Source of the DNA: Saxidomus purpurata
Lineage: Eukaryota; Mollusca; Bivalvia; Venerida; Veneridae
Direction of reading: 5' to 3'
NCBI GenBank assembly: GCA_022818135.1
Contig: JAFMSR010000009.1
Location: 19,317,779-19,381,778 of the forward strand
DNA: 64,000 nucleotides
Positions 1 to 10,904 of this stretch are shown here, one piece after another (position 1 is the stretch's first letter; every line of letters starts with the position of its first letter). The translations under genes and the position numbers were made by a program. Under the pieces are notes generated by a model that saw nothing but the letters and a program-made list of their open reading frames with translations, was not told where the DNA came from and did not search any database.

Positions 1-132
1 GCAGATACAGTTAATCATCGCTGCGGCGATGCGGGATTAAAAATATTCCAGGGGAGCATGCCCCCTAAACGCCCTAGAAAAAAGGTGCCTACATTTACAT
101 TTCCTTACATTTCTTTCAAGCTACGCCCCTGG
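1..132 (-). mobile_element. Unclassified repeat end cutting PAN-WSC copy 1
   Basis: The block ends in CCAGGGGCGTAGCTTG (minus strand), which looks like a transposon terminus, exactly where homology of exon 2 with copies 2 and 3 stops. It continues beyond the window edge, so it cannot be classed. Confidence 0.4.
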
Positions 133-286
133 TAATGTATGTCGTACTCTTGAGTACGGGGGCAATCGTCGAAACGTCCTATGTACTCATCTGAAAGTAA
201 AGACATTCAATGTCCAATAATATATCCTTCTGCACAGATTTCACGTAATTTGATGCAACTTATAAAGTTTCCCTTGGTCTATCACC

Positions 287-510
287 GTCTCCTTTGGATT
301 AGTGGTTTAGGCATCTGCCTTGGAAGCGGGAAGTGAAGGTTTGAATCCCAGCAGTAGTACATTCTAAAATGGCCGGTTGGGAGCAGCCACCTAGTCAAAT
401 AATAGTTACTGTATGCCTACCGGCCTAGTGCCTGCCATTAAAAAGGATAGGGTTCGGGAGGTAAATGTGCTCAGAAAAGAGGCTGTCTAAGAAATGACTG
501 GCGTTTTAAG
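287..510 (+). mobile_element. tRNA-derived SINE (type 1), unit I
   Basis: A tRNA-like head has an A-box region (TTAGTGGTTTAGGC) and B-box region (GTTTGAATCCCAG), then a body ending near GGTTCGGGAGG. It lies in intron 1 of copy 1. The loop CTTGGAA and missing stem pairing argue against a working tRNA gene. Confidence 0.6.
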
Positions 511-1017
511 TACGGGTGACATTATACAAAACTCTTTACCTTTAGTTTTTACAATGTATGAATTGAAAGTGTTCTTCTTCCTCAGTGTACAGCTTGTCAC
601 AAGCTTGTCTGAGGAGTTTGAAGTAATTAACAGTTCGCTGCCGTTTAAATTCATACATTAAAAACATTTTAGCTTTTCATATTAGAAAGGCTTAAAGCTC
701 GAAAAGAAATATCAATTTTACATTACACTATAACATTAACATTTTGAAAATCAATCGTAGTATATAATATCACACACACACACTAAGAAAAACCTATGGC
801 TCGTGTCAATTTGGAAAAACAATGTTTGCGCTTTAGCTAATTTTGTTCCATTTCTGACATTGAATCTGCACCCCGACACTATATGTAAATTAAGGCATAC
901 GGCAATCCTCCCATGGTTTTAAAGAGACACTCCCTAAAACTGGTGTCAAATTATATAACTTCAAAAGCATATATAGTATAATATTTGCAAGTATTATTAC
1001 TTAACCAAAATGTTCAA

Positions 1018-1569
1018 AGCTGCTCGCTCTCAGTAACCGTTGAAAAAAAAACTAAAAAAAATAATGAAGCATAAATATAAAATTAAAGGCTACAACCAAA
1101 ATATAAGCAAAAATCTAGGCACATGTAGACAATTACAGATTGAAAATGTCTTTCACACGGCACCGCTACACAATTTGTTTATATTGAAATTTCAAAAAAA
1201 CAAAAATAATATCAAACAGGGAATGCCACGTACCAAAAACGCAGCCTCCCCAAAAAGACGAACCCCACAGCACCCAGAAGTGCACACCACCAACACACAC
1301 ACGCACACACACACGACACACACACACAATCATGTACACACACACATATACACTACCAACACACACTAGCATACAAAGCAAACACACGAGGACAAAACAA
1401 CCCGTTTACAACGTTTTTGAATCTGGTAGTGTATTATTTGAAATTTAGAGATATACGTGACAGGAATTTATACTGGAGCCTTTTTATCTGACTATATGTT
1501 CTAAAACACGCTATTTACATACAGTTTGAAGAACTTAATTTTTTTACCAAAATCTGAGAGCGAGCAGCT
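1018..1569. mobile_element. TTAA inverted-repeat element, family A, nested in family D
   Basis: Ends AGCTGCTCGCTCTCAG and CTGAGAGCGAGCAGCT are perfect inverted repeats. Flanks are TCAA (1014-1017, one change) and TTAA (1570-1573). Inside lies a GGGAATGCCACG repeat with a CA-rich tract. Unit II has the empty site. Confidence 0.7.
1190..1400 (+). repeat. GGGAATGCCACG dispersed repeat with CA tract
   Basis: Shares CAGGGAATGCCACGTACC, CAGCCTCCCC and CCCCACAGCACCCAGAAGTG with 38050-38262. Lies inside the family A element. Confidence 0.7.
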
Positions 1570-2283
1570 TTAAGTTTTACATTCCAGTCATTATCGGTAA
1601 AATCAGCGTTTTTAAATATGTTGCAGTACCGTAAAATAATCAATAATCTATGTAAAGTTGTTGTTGTACAATGAATGAGTGGATAGCGAGTTATTGATCC
1701 ATTGTTCTAAAATGAGACATTTGTCGATATATATTGTTCTTTAAATTTGTATTCATTTATCACTTTCTGTTCATTGAACACACTATTTATGTTTGGAGAA
1801 TATAATCTGCTAGAAGTAGGGAGTGTCCCTTTAAATAAACGAAAAATACCTACAGCCACGTTTCAAGAACCTAAGACTGTACTGTTGGGCATCCAGCTCT
1901 CCATTAAACGAAGCACAACCGGTACACAGGTGAGTTTCAGGGTTGTAGACAATGCTTAAACAGGTTGGATAATCCAAACACTTTATCGCACATTTCGGTA
2001 CGTTTGTAACAATGTTGAACACTACATTGTATTCTCTACATGCGTATCCATGTAACCCAACATCCTTAACAATCTTCCTAAAATCAACTGCATGACACAA
2101 TCCGTAAAGGAAAATAACATGTACTGTAAACGACGAGAACCACGCTCTGGTCATTGCTAGACCGCAAACAATATTTCCGACGGTTTGTCACGATTTTACA
2201 TACGGCAGTCTCAAAGAATAGATATTGCTAACAATCCTTCTTATCAAATAAAAGAAGCCACGGCAGTTTGACCTGTGGACGGG

Positions 2284-2291
2284 ACTATAAA
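2284..2291 (-). promoter_or_regulatory. Candidate TATA-like box, PAN-WSC copy 1
   Basis: GTTTATAG on the minus strand lies 130 bases upstream of the exon-1 ATG, in a stretch conserved in all three tandem copies. No transcript evidence. Confidence 0.25.
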
Positions 2292-2500
2292 CAGTCTAAT
2301 GATGACAATCTTAAATCACTATAGCATTTTATTAACCTTTTACAGTGTATTAATAATAAATATTGATGAGCCCTGATAAGGTAGCCACAACAAACTGTAA
2401 ATTACATTCTGATTCATAACCGTAACTATTGCCTTAAAATCAATGAGACCAAACAAGAATTATGTTTACAGATTTTCAAACTCGAACATGATATTACTAC

Positions 2501-4074
2501 CAAAACAATGGATACACGATGCTTTAACATTCTACTAAAGCCGTTGGCAAACCGTTGGCTTTTACTCCTGACTCAGGTTACTACACAGAAGATATACACA
2601 GCCGTGTCACAAGGAAAGTACATGCACGTGAACTTCTTGGAGGCAATGACCTTCGACCTTTTTACCTCATTATACAGTACAATACCAAACAAGAGCCAAG
2701 CTTCCCTTGATGAAACTACAAAAAGGTCAGAGTTAATACAATGAACGTATCGATAACCCATGCAAAAATGTACGTGTAGATGGCAAAAACATCAATCACA
2801 TCAGCAAACATTTCAAGGAGGCGATTCTGAAAGCTGCACACAAGTTTATTCTTCGAGGACCCCGGACAGACTAAAAGCTATACTGGAGTAAATTTAAGTC
2901 ACAATCTAGCAGTGGAACAAGTCTTATCTGTTCAACAGAAAACCAAAAGCCAGTGTTGGTGAGATACAGAGTCGTAAGTTCTTACAACGAAATGGCGGCC
3001 CACAAGGTGTATTGTCATCCCCTCCCTTTCTCCTTATTATTGCGATTGTATTTCATTTTTAATGGAGCTTATATGTTTTCACTTCGGTTTATTTCTCTTT
3101 TTTTTTAAATTTCGATTGGCACTTGACGTCGAGAAGAGTTGATGATTGCAATTAGTTTACATGGTAAATTGACAAGACATAACTTCTCAAACCATACCAT
3201 TCATGCAGAGTGAAGAAGATATATAGCCTGTAAATAGCACGATAAAACACGGTTTTCTGTGTCGTTATACTGATGTTTAACTATTGAAAAGATTTGTAGC
3301 AGTTCGGTGATGTTTGTATAGAAATGGCTCATGGGTTTTCATTTCTAGGTCTTGATCATCGTCGAACACCCACGTTCCCCTCTTTACGCTATGCTTCATC
3401 GGAATATTTAACGGGGCCTTGATATCTAGGCTGTCTAATTAAAAAACATTTAGAATAATATGGGAAATGCATCAATTTGTAGATAAAATATTGTAATATT
3501 TTGTAAATTGAAATTAATATGTGACGAGGCTATTCAGCCTAGTAAATTGAGTAAACCTTTATTCTGCTAATTTAACCGACTTGTTTACATACGCTAAACG
3601 TAGACGATGCGTCCGCTACTGACAGAGGTGGAGTGAATGAGACGTTTAACGAATCATGGAAATTTCTCAAAAATATCGAACAAGACTAGTTTTGTTTAAG
3701 ATGAATTGTTAGAGAGACTGTCTTTGTCTGAGTTTTTTTTTTACGTATAGAACAGAAGTACAAGCGATTTTAACAATATTTTACGAATGCCTCTGTATCG
3801 TTGTTTTACTTCGGCATAGGAGTATGTCGCCCTTTCAAGCGCCTCCAAGAAATAAAACAGACTGAAGCAGTTTATTTTGTGTTTTGTTTTAAAAGAGCTG
3901 TCGGGACTTTAAGGGACATAAACCGAGTTTTAGACTTGCCTACGCCTCTCTAAGCACAAACTATTACGAAGTAGTTGGATAAGTTTAACGCCCGTCTCAA
4001 CAGTATTTTGGTCATTTTTACAAGCGGGCAGTATACCTACATGTAACCATCGTTTCTGTGAAGAACCAGTACTA
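2501..4074. other. Non-coding stretch between units I and II
   Basis: No supported gene. A frame at 2508-2744 contains FDLFTSLYSTIPN, faintly like a Penelope-type reverse transcriptase, but it is too short and isolated. Confidence 0.4.
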
Positions 4075-5715
4075 GATCCACTTTCCTCCGTAAGAAACTG
4101 CCAACTTTCTCACATAAAGAGACATGGTCGATAGCAGGGCTCGTACCAATAACCCTAAATCTATAAGAGGTTACAATGATTTCAAGTCAGCGACCCTAAC
4201 AACTCGACCATGGAGGCGGACAATTGTGAAACCATAAATGTTCGTGGGCCACAAATATCGGTCATTTCAGCAAATACCACCTGGCAGTACTATTATCGTA
4301 AAAACCAAGAAAATCCAGGAATTCAAGTATCCATGAAGTTATGTTTTATAACAATCGAAGACATTTTATTCCAGTGAATTTATATGCATTACAACATGTA
4401 AATAATATATAATGTACATTCCAAAAGAGTTTAATTAATGAAATTTCCTAACACTACGACATAATGCAATATAATTTACGCAGTTTGAAACACACGCATA
4501 GCATAAAACTTAGTTATATAGTACATTGTGAGAGCAGCCCTTAAGCGACAAGACATAAATCAGCTTTCATTTTGTTGTGTTTCTATTCACCGGAAGTGAA
4601 GACAGACACTGGTTTCGGCCACATAATGCATGAAGGCATCCTTGATAAACAGTGTAGCATTAATTCGATCATGTGACTGCCAGATAGCTTCCTCGTTCCT
4701 TTTCTGTTTGTGAATACATAATGTTTTCTGAAAAGAAATTCAATACTAAAATGTTCATTGATGACGTTTAGGTACAACAAAAACTCAATTTTCATGTATG
4801 ACCACATGTAACTGTATATCTATAAACACAGATAAAAGTCATATTCGGTGTTTTATAAAGAAAAATAATAGCAAATTTTCGCTTTTGTCAACCACCATTC
4901 CAATCCATCAATTAGTATATTCACTTGATAAAATCGGTTTTATTGACACCTTGATGCTGAAAAATAAGAATGCGTGCTCTCATAAACATAACGCTCCAGA
5001 AGCGACAAATCATACTTTGAGGTTTCATAAATCATTTAAAGATGCCACAAAACGCTTGAAATCATAAACAATTCTTTAGGCTGGGCTTTAAAATATTCTT
5101 CGTAGTTTCTTGCTGCATGTGCATCGTTGAGAAACCTTTTATAAATGGCAATATTTCCTTATGTGTGACACTCTAATCATGTTACAGGGTAGCTACACCA
5201 AAACGTCCTGATTTTTTCATGAGACAAGAAAGTAAGAATTGCACGCAGACACATTTTATGCCGCCTTGAAAGTATTACAGTTTGAGGTGTCATGTTAACT
5301 AAAATACTTTGGATGGTACTACATAGTATAGGCACTAGATAACAGATGTAAAATCTTGTTGACATTTTTGTCATTTGTCGTTCATAGTTGAGCCATTCTT
5401 TTCATACTTTTCCGATAAAAACATACCAAAGATTCTGATTTTCAAGAGAAAACATAGAAAATTAACATTAAAATTAATGTTTGAATCGTGTTTAGTTTAG
5501 CTACAGCGGGGTCAAAAACATTTGAAACGGGCGACAAACCCGAAGAAGAAAAAGTCTATAGTCGGAATTTGACCCTTGAGCTACGACCATTATGTTTTCC
5601 TTGGTTTTAATCGTTGTATTACAGTAATAAGCTAAAAGTACATTCTCGGCTCAGTGCCCGAAATTGGACTATAGAAATGTATGAGAATCCATGGAAAATA
5701 AATAACATCACCTGT

Positions 5716-7883
5716 CTATCCGCCAGTACGATACAGCGAGCCTCTACAACTGCCTCCACATTTCTGACTTGAATCTCCGTGACAGGTGAAGTTACACTCC
5801 GCATCCGGGACTTGGACGTTTAATTGTGTATAGTTATGATTGTTGCCACAGAAACATTGCATACCGTACTGTAAAGTGAATTAGAAATATATACATTGTT
5901 TATGTCAAATCCAGGACTTGAGCGTTTATATGATATTGATCACTACTACATGTATCTGGTATTTTAAAGTCCCATGCTCACCTTTAAATTAATTAGTTCG
6001 GATAGAATTTGTTCTATTTACTAAAAAAAACAAAGTCGACTTACGCATTTCTTTTGTATTCAAGTGGTTTTTCACGAATAATTGGTGTTAGAAAGCGTGT
6101 TTTATAAGCTCACGTGACACGTCATCATACGTGTGGTTTTTGTTTAAATCTTGCTAAAGAAGGACCTCTTTTACTTCATGATAATTTCAGTCTTACTAGA
6201 TTGATAAACTATCATTTCCATAGCAATTTTATTCATACTAATCTAATTACTTTTGACTGCGACACAAGTTCTTACAACTTAGAGATTAGTCACTCTCGAG
6301 GCTCACTCAAGATGGAAGCAACGTCATAGAGAGGGAGAGAGGCAATGTTTAAATATTTGTGTCTTGCCTAAACACACTACCAGTAAGTTGGCACTGGATC
6401 GAACCCGGGACCCTCCGATGTTGAGGCGAACGCGCTCCATAGCAATCTTGAAGTTTCAAAAACATTAATGTGACAATTATTGTAAAATAATTTTAAATCT
6501 ATTCAATAATGCTTTTAATATTTAAATTAAACAAAATTATTAATACATGCCTGTGTTAATGTATATGCAAAGTCATTGTTTAAACAATGATTAACACATG
6601 TTTCTGTTTTCATGGAAGAGCTTGTAATATATGACGTACTCTGAGTACGGGGGCAATCAACGAAGCATCCTATGTACTCATCTGAAAGTAAAGACATTCA
6701 ATGTCTAATCATATATCCTTCTGCACGGTATTCACGTTATTTGTTGCAAGATATAGAGTCTCCCTTGGTCTATCACCGTCTCCTTTGGTTTAGTGGTTAA
6801 GGCATCTGCCTTGGGAGCGGGAGGTGAAAGTTCGAATCCCAGCAGTGGTACGTCGTAATATGCCCGGTTTTGAGCAGCCAGCTAATCACATAAGAGTTAC
6901 CGTATGCCTACCGGCCTGGTGCTTTGCATTAAAAAGGGTTCGGGAGGTAAATGTGCTCAGAAAAGAAGCTGTCTAAGCAATGGCTGGCGCTTAAAGTAGG
7001 GGTGACATTATGAAAAACAAACACTTTACCTTTTACAATGTATGAAATCAATCGTAGTACATGTATATGATATCACACACACTAAGAAAAACCTAGGACT
7101 CGTGTCGATTTGGAAAAAAAAATGTTTGCGCTTCAACTAATTTTGTTCCATTTCTGACATTGAATCTTCACCCCTACACTATATGTAAATTAAGACAAAC
7201 GGCAATCCTCCCATGGCTTTAAAGAGACACTCCCTAAAACTGGTGTCAAATTATATAACTTCAAAAGCATAAATAATATAATATTTGCAAGTATTATTAC
7301 TTAACCAAAATGTTTAAGTTTTACATTCCAGTCATTATCGGTAAAATCAGCGTTTTAAAATATGTTGCAGTACCGTAAAATAATCAATAATCTATGTAAA
7401 GTTGTTGTTGTACAATGAATGGGTGATCCTTTGTGCTAAAATGAGGCATTTGTCGATGTATGTTGTTCTTTAAATTTGTATTCATTTATCATTTTCTGTT
7501 CATTGAACACACTATTTATGTTTGGAGAATATAATCTGCTAGAAGTAGGGAGTGCCCCTTTAAATAAACGAAAAATACCTACAGCCACGTTTCAAGAACC
7601 TAAGACTGTTGTGTTGGGCATCCAGCTCTCCATTAAACGAAGCACAACCGGTACACAGGTACGTTTCAGGGTTGTAGACAATGCTTACACAGGTTGGATA
7701 ATCCAAATACTTTATCGCACATTTCGGTACGTTTGCCACAATGTTAAACACTATATTTTCTTCTCTACATGCGTATCCCTGTAACCCAGCATCCTTAACA
7801 AACTTCCTAAAATCAACTGCATGACAAAATCCATACAGGATGATAACATGTACTAAAAACGACAAGAACCACGCTCTGTTCAT
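5716..7883 (-). CDS. PAN-WSC secreted protein, copy 2 (three exons)
   Basis: Exons on the minus strand are 7883-7583, 6681-6551 and 5868-5716, 585 coding bases, 194 residues. Exon 1 encodes a signal peptide (about 22 residues, ending FCHA) and a PAN/Apple-like region (YACREENIVF, then CVSIVYNPET and CTGCASF). It ends in phase 1 at donor GTAGGT. Exon 2 follows acceptor TTTCAG and begins the WSC domain (YEYIGCFVDCPR, then CVNHCLNNDFAYTLTQ). Exon 3 completes WSC (YGMQCFCGNN, then CHGDSSQKCGGSC) and stops at TAG after RTGG. Intron 2 must start with GC (CAG then GCATGT) for the domain halves to join. One PAN cysteine kept in copies 1, 3, 4 and 5 is Tyr here (KCAIKYLDYP), so folding may be affected. 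WSC domains are usually linked to glycan binding and PAN to protein or glycan binding; the actual ligand is unknown. Confidence 0.72.
6250..6439 (-). mobile_element. tRNA-derived SINE (type 2), intron 2 of copy 2
   Basis: On the minus strand the B-box region is GGTTCGATCC and the body includes CATTGCCTCTCTCCC. The 5' tRNA-like end is partly deleted compared with the unit III partner. Confidence 0.5.
6778..6995 (+). mobile_element. tRNA-derived SINE (type 1), unit II
   Basis: Same SINE at the same place in intron 1 of copy 2. The B box reads GTTCGAATCCC, closer to consensus than in unit I. Confidence 0.6.
7223..7559. mobile_element. TTAA inverted-repeat element, family D, unit II
   Basis: 337 bp without nested insertion. 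Ends AGAGACACTCCC and GGGAGTGCCCCT, TTAA on both sides (7219-7222 and 7560-7563). Confidence 0.65.
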
Positions 7884-7993
7884 TACTAGAGCGCAATCTA
7901 TACTGGTGATTTTGCAGTCCTAAAAAATAGATATTGCTAGCAATCCTGCTTCTCCAATCACAGGAGCCATGACAGTTTGACCCTATGGACGGG

Positions 7994-8001
7994 ACTATAA
8001 A
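7994..8001 (-). promoter_or_regulatory. Candidate TATA-like box, PAN-WSC copy 2
   Basis: Same conserved GTTTATAG, 111 bases upstream of the ATG at 7883. Confidence 0.25.
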
Positions 8002-8303
8002 CAGTCAATTGATCACAAATCTAAATCACGATCTTTTACATGTATGAATAATAAATATTGATGAGCCCTCAGGCTGGCTAGTTATCCATAACAATCTGTC
8101 ATTAACATTCGGATTCTCAACAATAAGTATTGCCTAAAAATCAATGAGATCAAAGAAGAATTATGTTTACAGATTTTACAAACTCGAACAAGATACATTT
8201 GTATTTCTATCAAAAAGTATAATGGCTTATGCGATACATTATCATTGGACCTGAACATAATGGATCACGGTCATTTTTAATAACGGTTATCAAAAAGAAA
8301 AGT

Positions 8304-8505
8304 GGAGCCGTAATGGTGCAGTGGTAGTGCGTTCGCCCCACAATCGGAGGTTCTCGGGTTCTATCCCCACTAGTGCAAGGTAGAAGTAGTGTCCATAGGT
8401 TCGATTTCACATTGCCTCTTTAACTCTGCGAGGTTGATTCAATCTGAAGTGACTTCCGACAGCAATAAATATAAGTTGTAAGAATTTGTTTCGCAATCAG
8501 CTCCA
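8304..8505 (+). mobile_element. tRNA-derived SINE (type 2), upstream of copy 2
   Basis: The plus strand starts GGAGCCGTAATGGTGCAGTG, with B-box-like GGGTTCTATCC and the same body (CATTGCCTC, then TAAGTTGTAAGAA) as the copies at 6250 and 18440. Confidence 0.5.
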
Positions 8506-10904
8506 AGAGAAGTAAACTAATTAAATAGATATATAAATAGATTATAATAAACCAAAACCAAAAGAAAAGCATTGTGGGATATTTGCAATTTTGTCTGATA
8601 TGCGTGTCTTGCAGTCCGTTGCGGAAACTATCTATTGATTGCATAGTTTGGTTATATGTTATTTCGGATGCCTTTGATAATAGTTGGAAACTAGTGCTCT
8701 TATTTAGTTCTATTCGTGAATTGGGCATTTTGAAAGTTGATTTGCTTGACTTGATGATTTGCCCATATATGTATAGCTTATGAGTCTATATTACAGAAAT
8801 CTACAAATTTAGTCTAAGGGAGCGTCAGCGAACCGCAGCAATAAGGTTTTATATTCCTGTAAGATGGACCTTAAACCTGCTTACAGTGTATCCCATCTAC
8901 AGATAATATTATGTCACAGTCCCACGTATTGGAGAAATAAGTTAAATATTTTTTTTCATATTGGAGATATTGAGTCAACACGGAAACTACAACTTGCTTT
9001 TTTAATGAAATAGGAGCATTTGTTTGGATCAGAAAGTAGGGCAAACTGTAAGGTTCGAATATTTCCCTATTACTAGCACTCCTGCCTTATCAGAGAAATA
9101 ATTTCATTTCTTTAACTTATTATACTTTACTCCAGGTGAGCTTAAACAGCAAATAAGCAGGTAAGGATAACAATAGGAGCTGGCGGTCAGGATTATTGCG
9201 CCTTTTCAGGCTTTGTTATACATGTATATTTTTACATTCATGTACGAAACAGTTGACATAATATCTTAATTTTCCCGTAATTAATCTTTTATATTTTACC
9301 ATTAAAGTACCCGGTAGACTGAAAAAAGAAACGAAATAACATCCGCCCCATCGGCTAGAGCAACGCCTCTTTGCGCTAATCGATTCCCCCTTCACGGTTC
9401 TAGGTACCAGAATGAAAGTCTATAATTATAGAATATGAAACTTGAATTGCGGTGTTACTAAAGAGTGCGGCAAGTATTTCAAAAACAAACAGGAGATTTT
9501 CTAACTGAAACGATTTTGTTTTTGACATTTTTTATAGGATAAAGCTTAGAGTTTGAAGTCCTACATTCTAATCAGAACAAGAGTTCATCAATGTTTGCAA
9601 ATACATGTACATGTATAAACATTTCTTACAATATACAAAAAACGTCTATATTCCTGGTCCATTTTGTTCTCACAAACAGGATTTCAGTTCTAGGAAACTG
9701 TGATAAGCGTTATCAAATAATATTTCGTAATGTATAAAAAATATTCACTTCCAAACCGGATCCGCGTGGCTGATAGTCTTATCACATGCTGATATGAACG
9801 ATGTATGGTAAACATGTCAACATGTTTATATGCAAACGGAGTCTTATCACATGCTGATATGAACGATGTATGGTAAACATGTCAGCATGTTTATATGCAA
9901 ACGGATGTATGTAATCAACATGTCACGAGCATTATTGTTTGTTTACTTCGTAAAATGGAACTAGTTCCAGGAATTCATAAATTAGGCCACGCGAATTTCT
10001 TTTACGAATTCTGAACATCATATAAAAAATTACTAACACAATGTTAAATATCGTTTCAGCTGGAATAACAGGACAAAGCTTTGACCACTTTTTTGAACAT
10101 GTATCTTTTATTATTACATGTAATAATGATAAAATCTGGTACTGAACGGACAACGCCCACGTCAGTTTTATAATTGTGACCTTTCAATGCAAACAGTCAT
10201 GTTTATACAAAGAATTGCCATGACGTAATATGTGTCCTAAACTATGTGTCTCAATTTCAATTCTGAATTGGCTCCTAAATAAAACCCAATATGCTTGACT
10301 CTGTATGACTTTATTCCTATTGAATATAATATATAATCATGAATTGAAAATCCGTATGTCAATAAGAGAAATTACTTCTTATGTATTTTCAAAGCATATG
10401 TTTTGTATATTGAGCATCTTTTTTGACTCAGTTGTAAAATAGTCATATAAACATTGTCAATAGTAAAATAACATAATAACTTAATAAGTGCTTTAAATAG
10501 CCAGATGTTGAATTTCTAAAAACTGTCTTACATTTGTCACACTGTGTTTATTGTTAAAATGTAAAAGCATATGGTCTGAACAAGGTCAACGTGTGTATTT
10601 TTTTATTCCGTAAATACAGACTTTATCATTATTATTAATTCATTACTACATTGTATCATTAAAACCTTTTTTCTGTATTTAACTTCGGACAATCAAAGTT
10701 GCATTTTTATTCCGGAGCAAAACTAATAAGAATTACGCACGGCCTAGTAAGTGTGCTCCGATTACTAGGAAAAAAATAATGAAAGAGAATTTTTTTTTTA
10801 CATTTGCCAGATGTAAATTCGTTACCGAATTGACGAGACGAAATTCGGTTTGCTTCCTGGAGAAAAAACATTCAACTTGCTCAAGGAAGTTTTTCATTTT
10901 GAGA
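8506..10904. other. Intergenic region between divergent PAN-WSC copy 2 and lectin copy A
   Basis: Mostly colinear with 21776-25614. No coding signal; it presumably holds both promoters. Confidence 0.5.
9776..9905 (+). repeat. Perfect-length 65-bp tandem duplication
   Basis: 9776-9840 and 9841-9905 differ by one base. Unit III has one copy only (about 24640), so the doubling is recent. Confidence 0.85.

Larger units (their letters stand above)
923..1830. mobile_element. TTAA inverted-repeat element, family D, unit I (hosts family A)
   Basis: Ends are AGAGACACTCCCTA and TAGGGAGTGTCCCT, flanked by TTAA at 919-922 and 1831-1834. The inner edge is about 23 bases from the exon-1 donor of copy 1. 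A second element is nested at 1018-1569. Confidence 0.65.
133..2154 (-). pseudogene. PAN-WSC copy 1, broken in exon 2 and cut by a repeat
   Basis: Exon 1 (2154-1854) is intact, with signal peptide, YACREYNVVF, KCAIKCLDYPTC, CTGCASF and a phase-1 GTAGGT donor. Exon 2 begins correctly at 190 after TTTCAG, but the first WSC cysteine is Arg (YIGRF where copies 2 and 3 have YIGCF). One extra base near 150 shifts the frame, and homology to copies 2 and 3 stops near 133 where a repeat end (CCAGGGGCGTAGCTTG on the minus strand) takes over. Exon 3 would lie beyond the window edge if it exists. The copy cannot make the family protein as it stands, although exon 1 could still be transcribed. Confidence 0.6.
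1..2500. repeat. Duplication unit I (partial)
   Basis: From about 133 to 2500 the sequence follows units II and III: exon 2 part, SINE, intron with TTAA elements, exon 1, upstream region. Homology ends near 2500, before the lectin gene of the longer units. Confidence 0.75.

Noticed and set aside
287..360. Possible Pro or Gly tRNA gene
   Set aside because: A and B boxes are present, but stems do not pair well and the sequence recurs with a fixed SINE body at 6778 and 18959.
1040..1369. Open frame of 109 codons with His/Thr-rich end
   Set aside because: It runs through a family A element and a CA tract; the same sequence recurs at 38050-38262 in other contexts, so it is a by-product of repeats.
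2508..2744. Possible Penelope-like reverse transcriptase fragment (FDLFTSLYSTIPN)
   Set aside because: Only one short motif resembles the family; no further motif follows in any frame.
4583..4807. Possible extra PAN exon (HCLSRMPSC on the minus strand)
   Set aside because: The unit III partner near 16320-16540 has stops and lost cysteines, and no splice sites fit.
5177..5374. Hydrophobic minus frame downstream of copy 2 as a membrane exon
   Set aside because: The equivalent stretch in unit III (about 16920-17120) is closed by stops, so the frame is not conserved.
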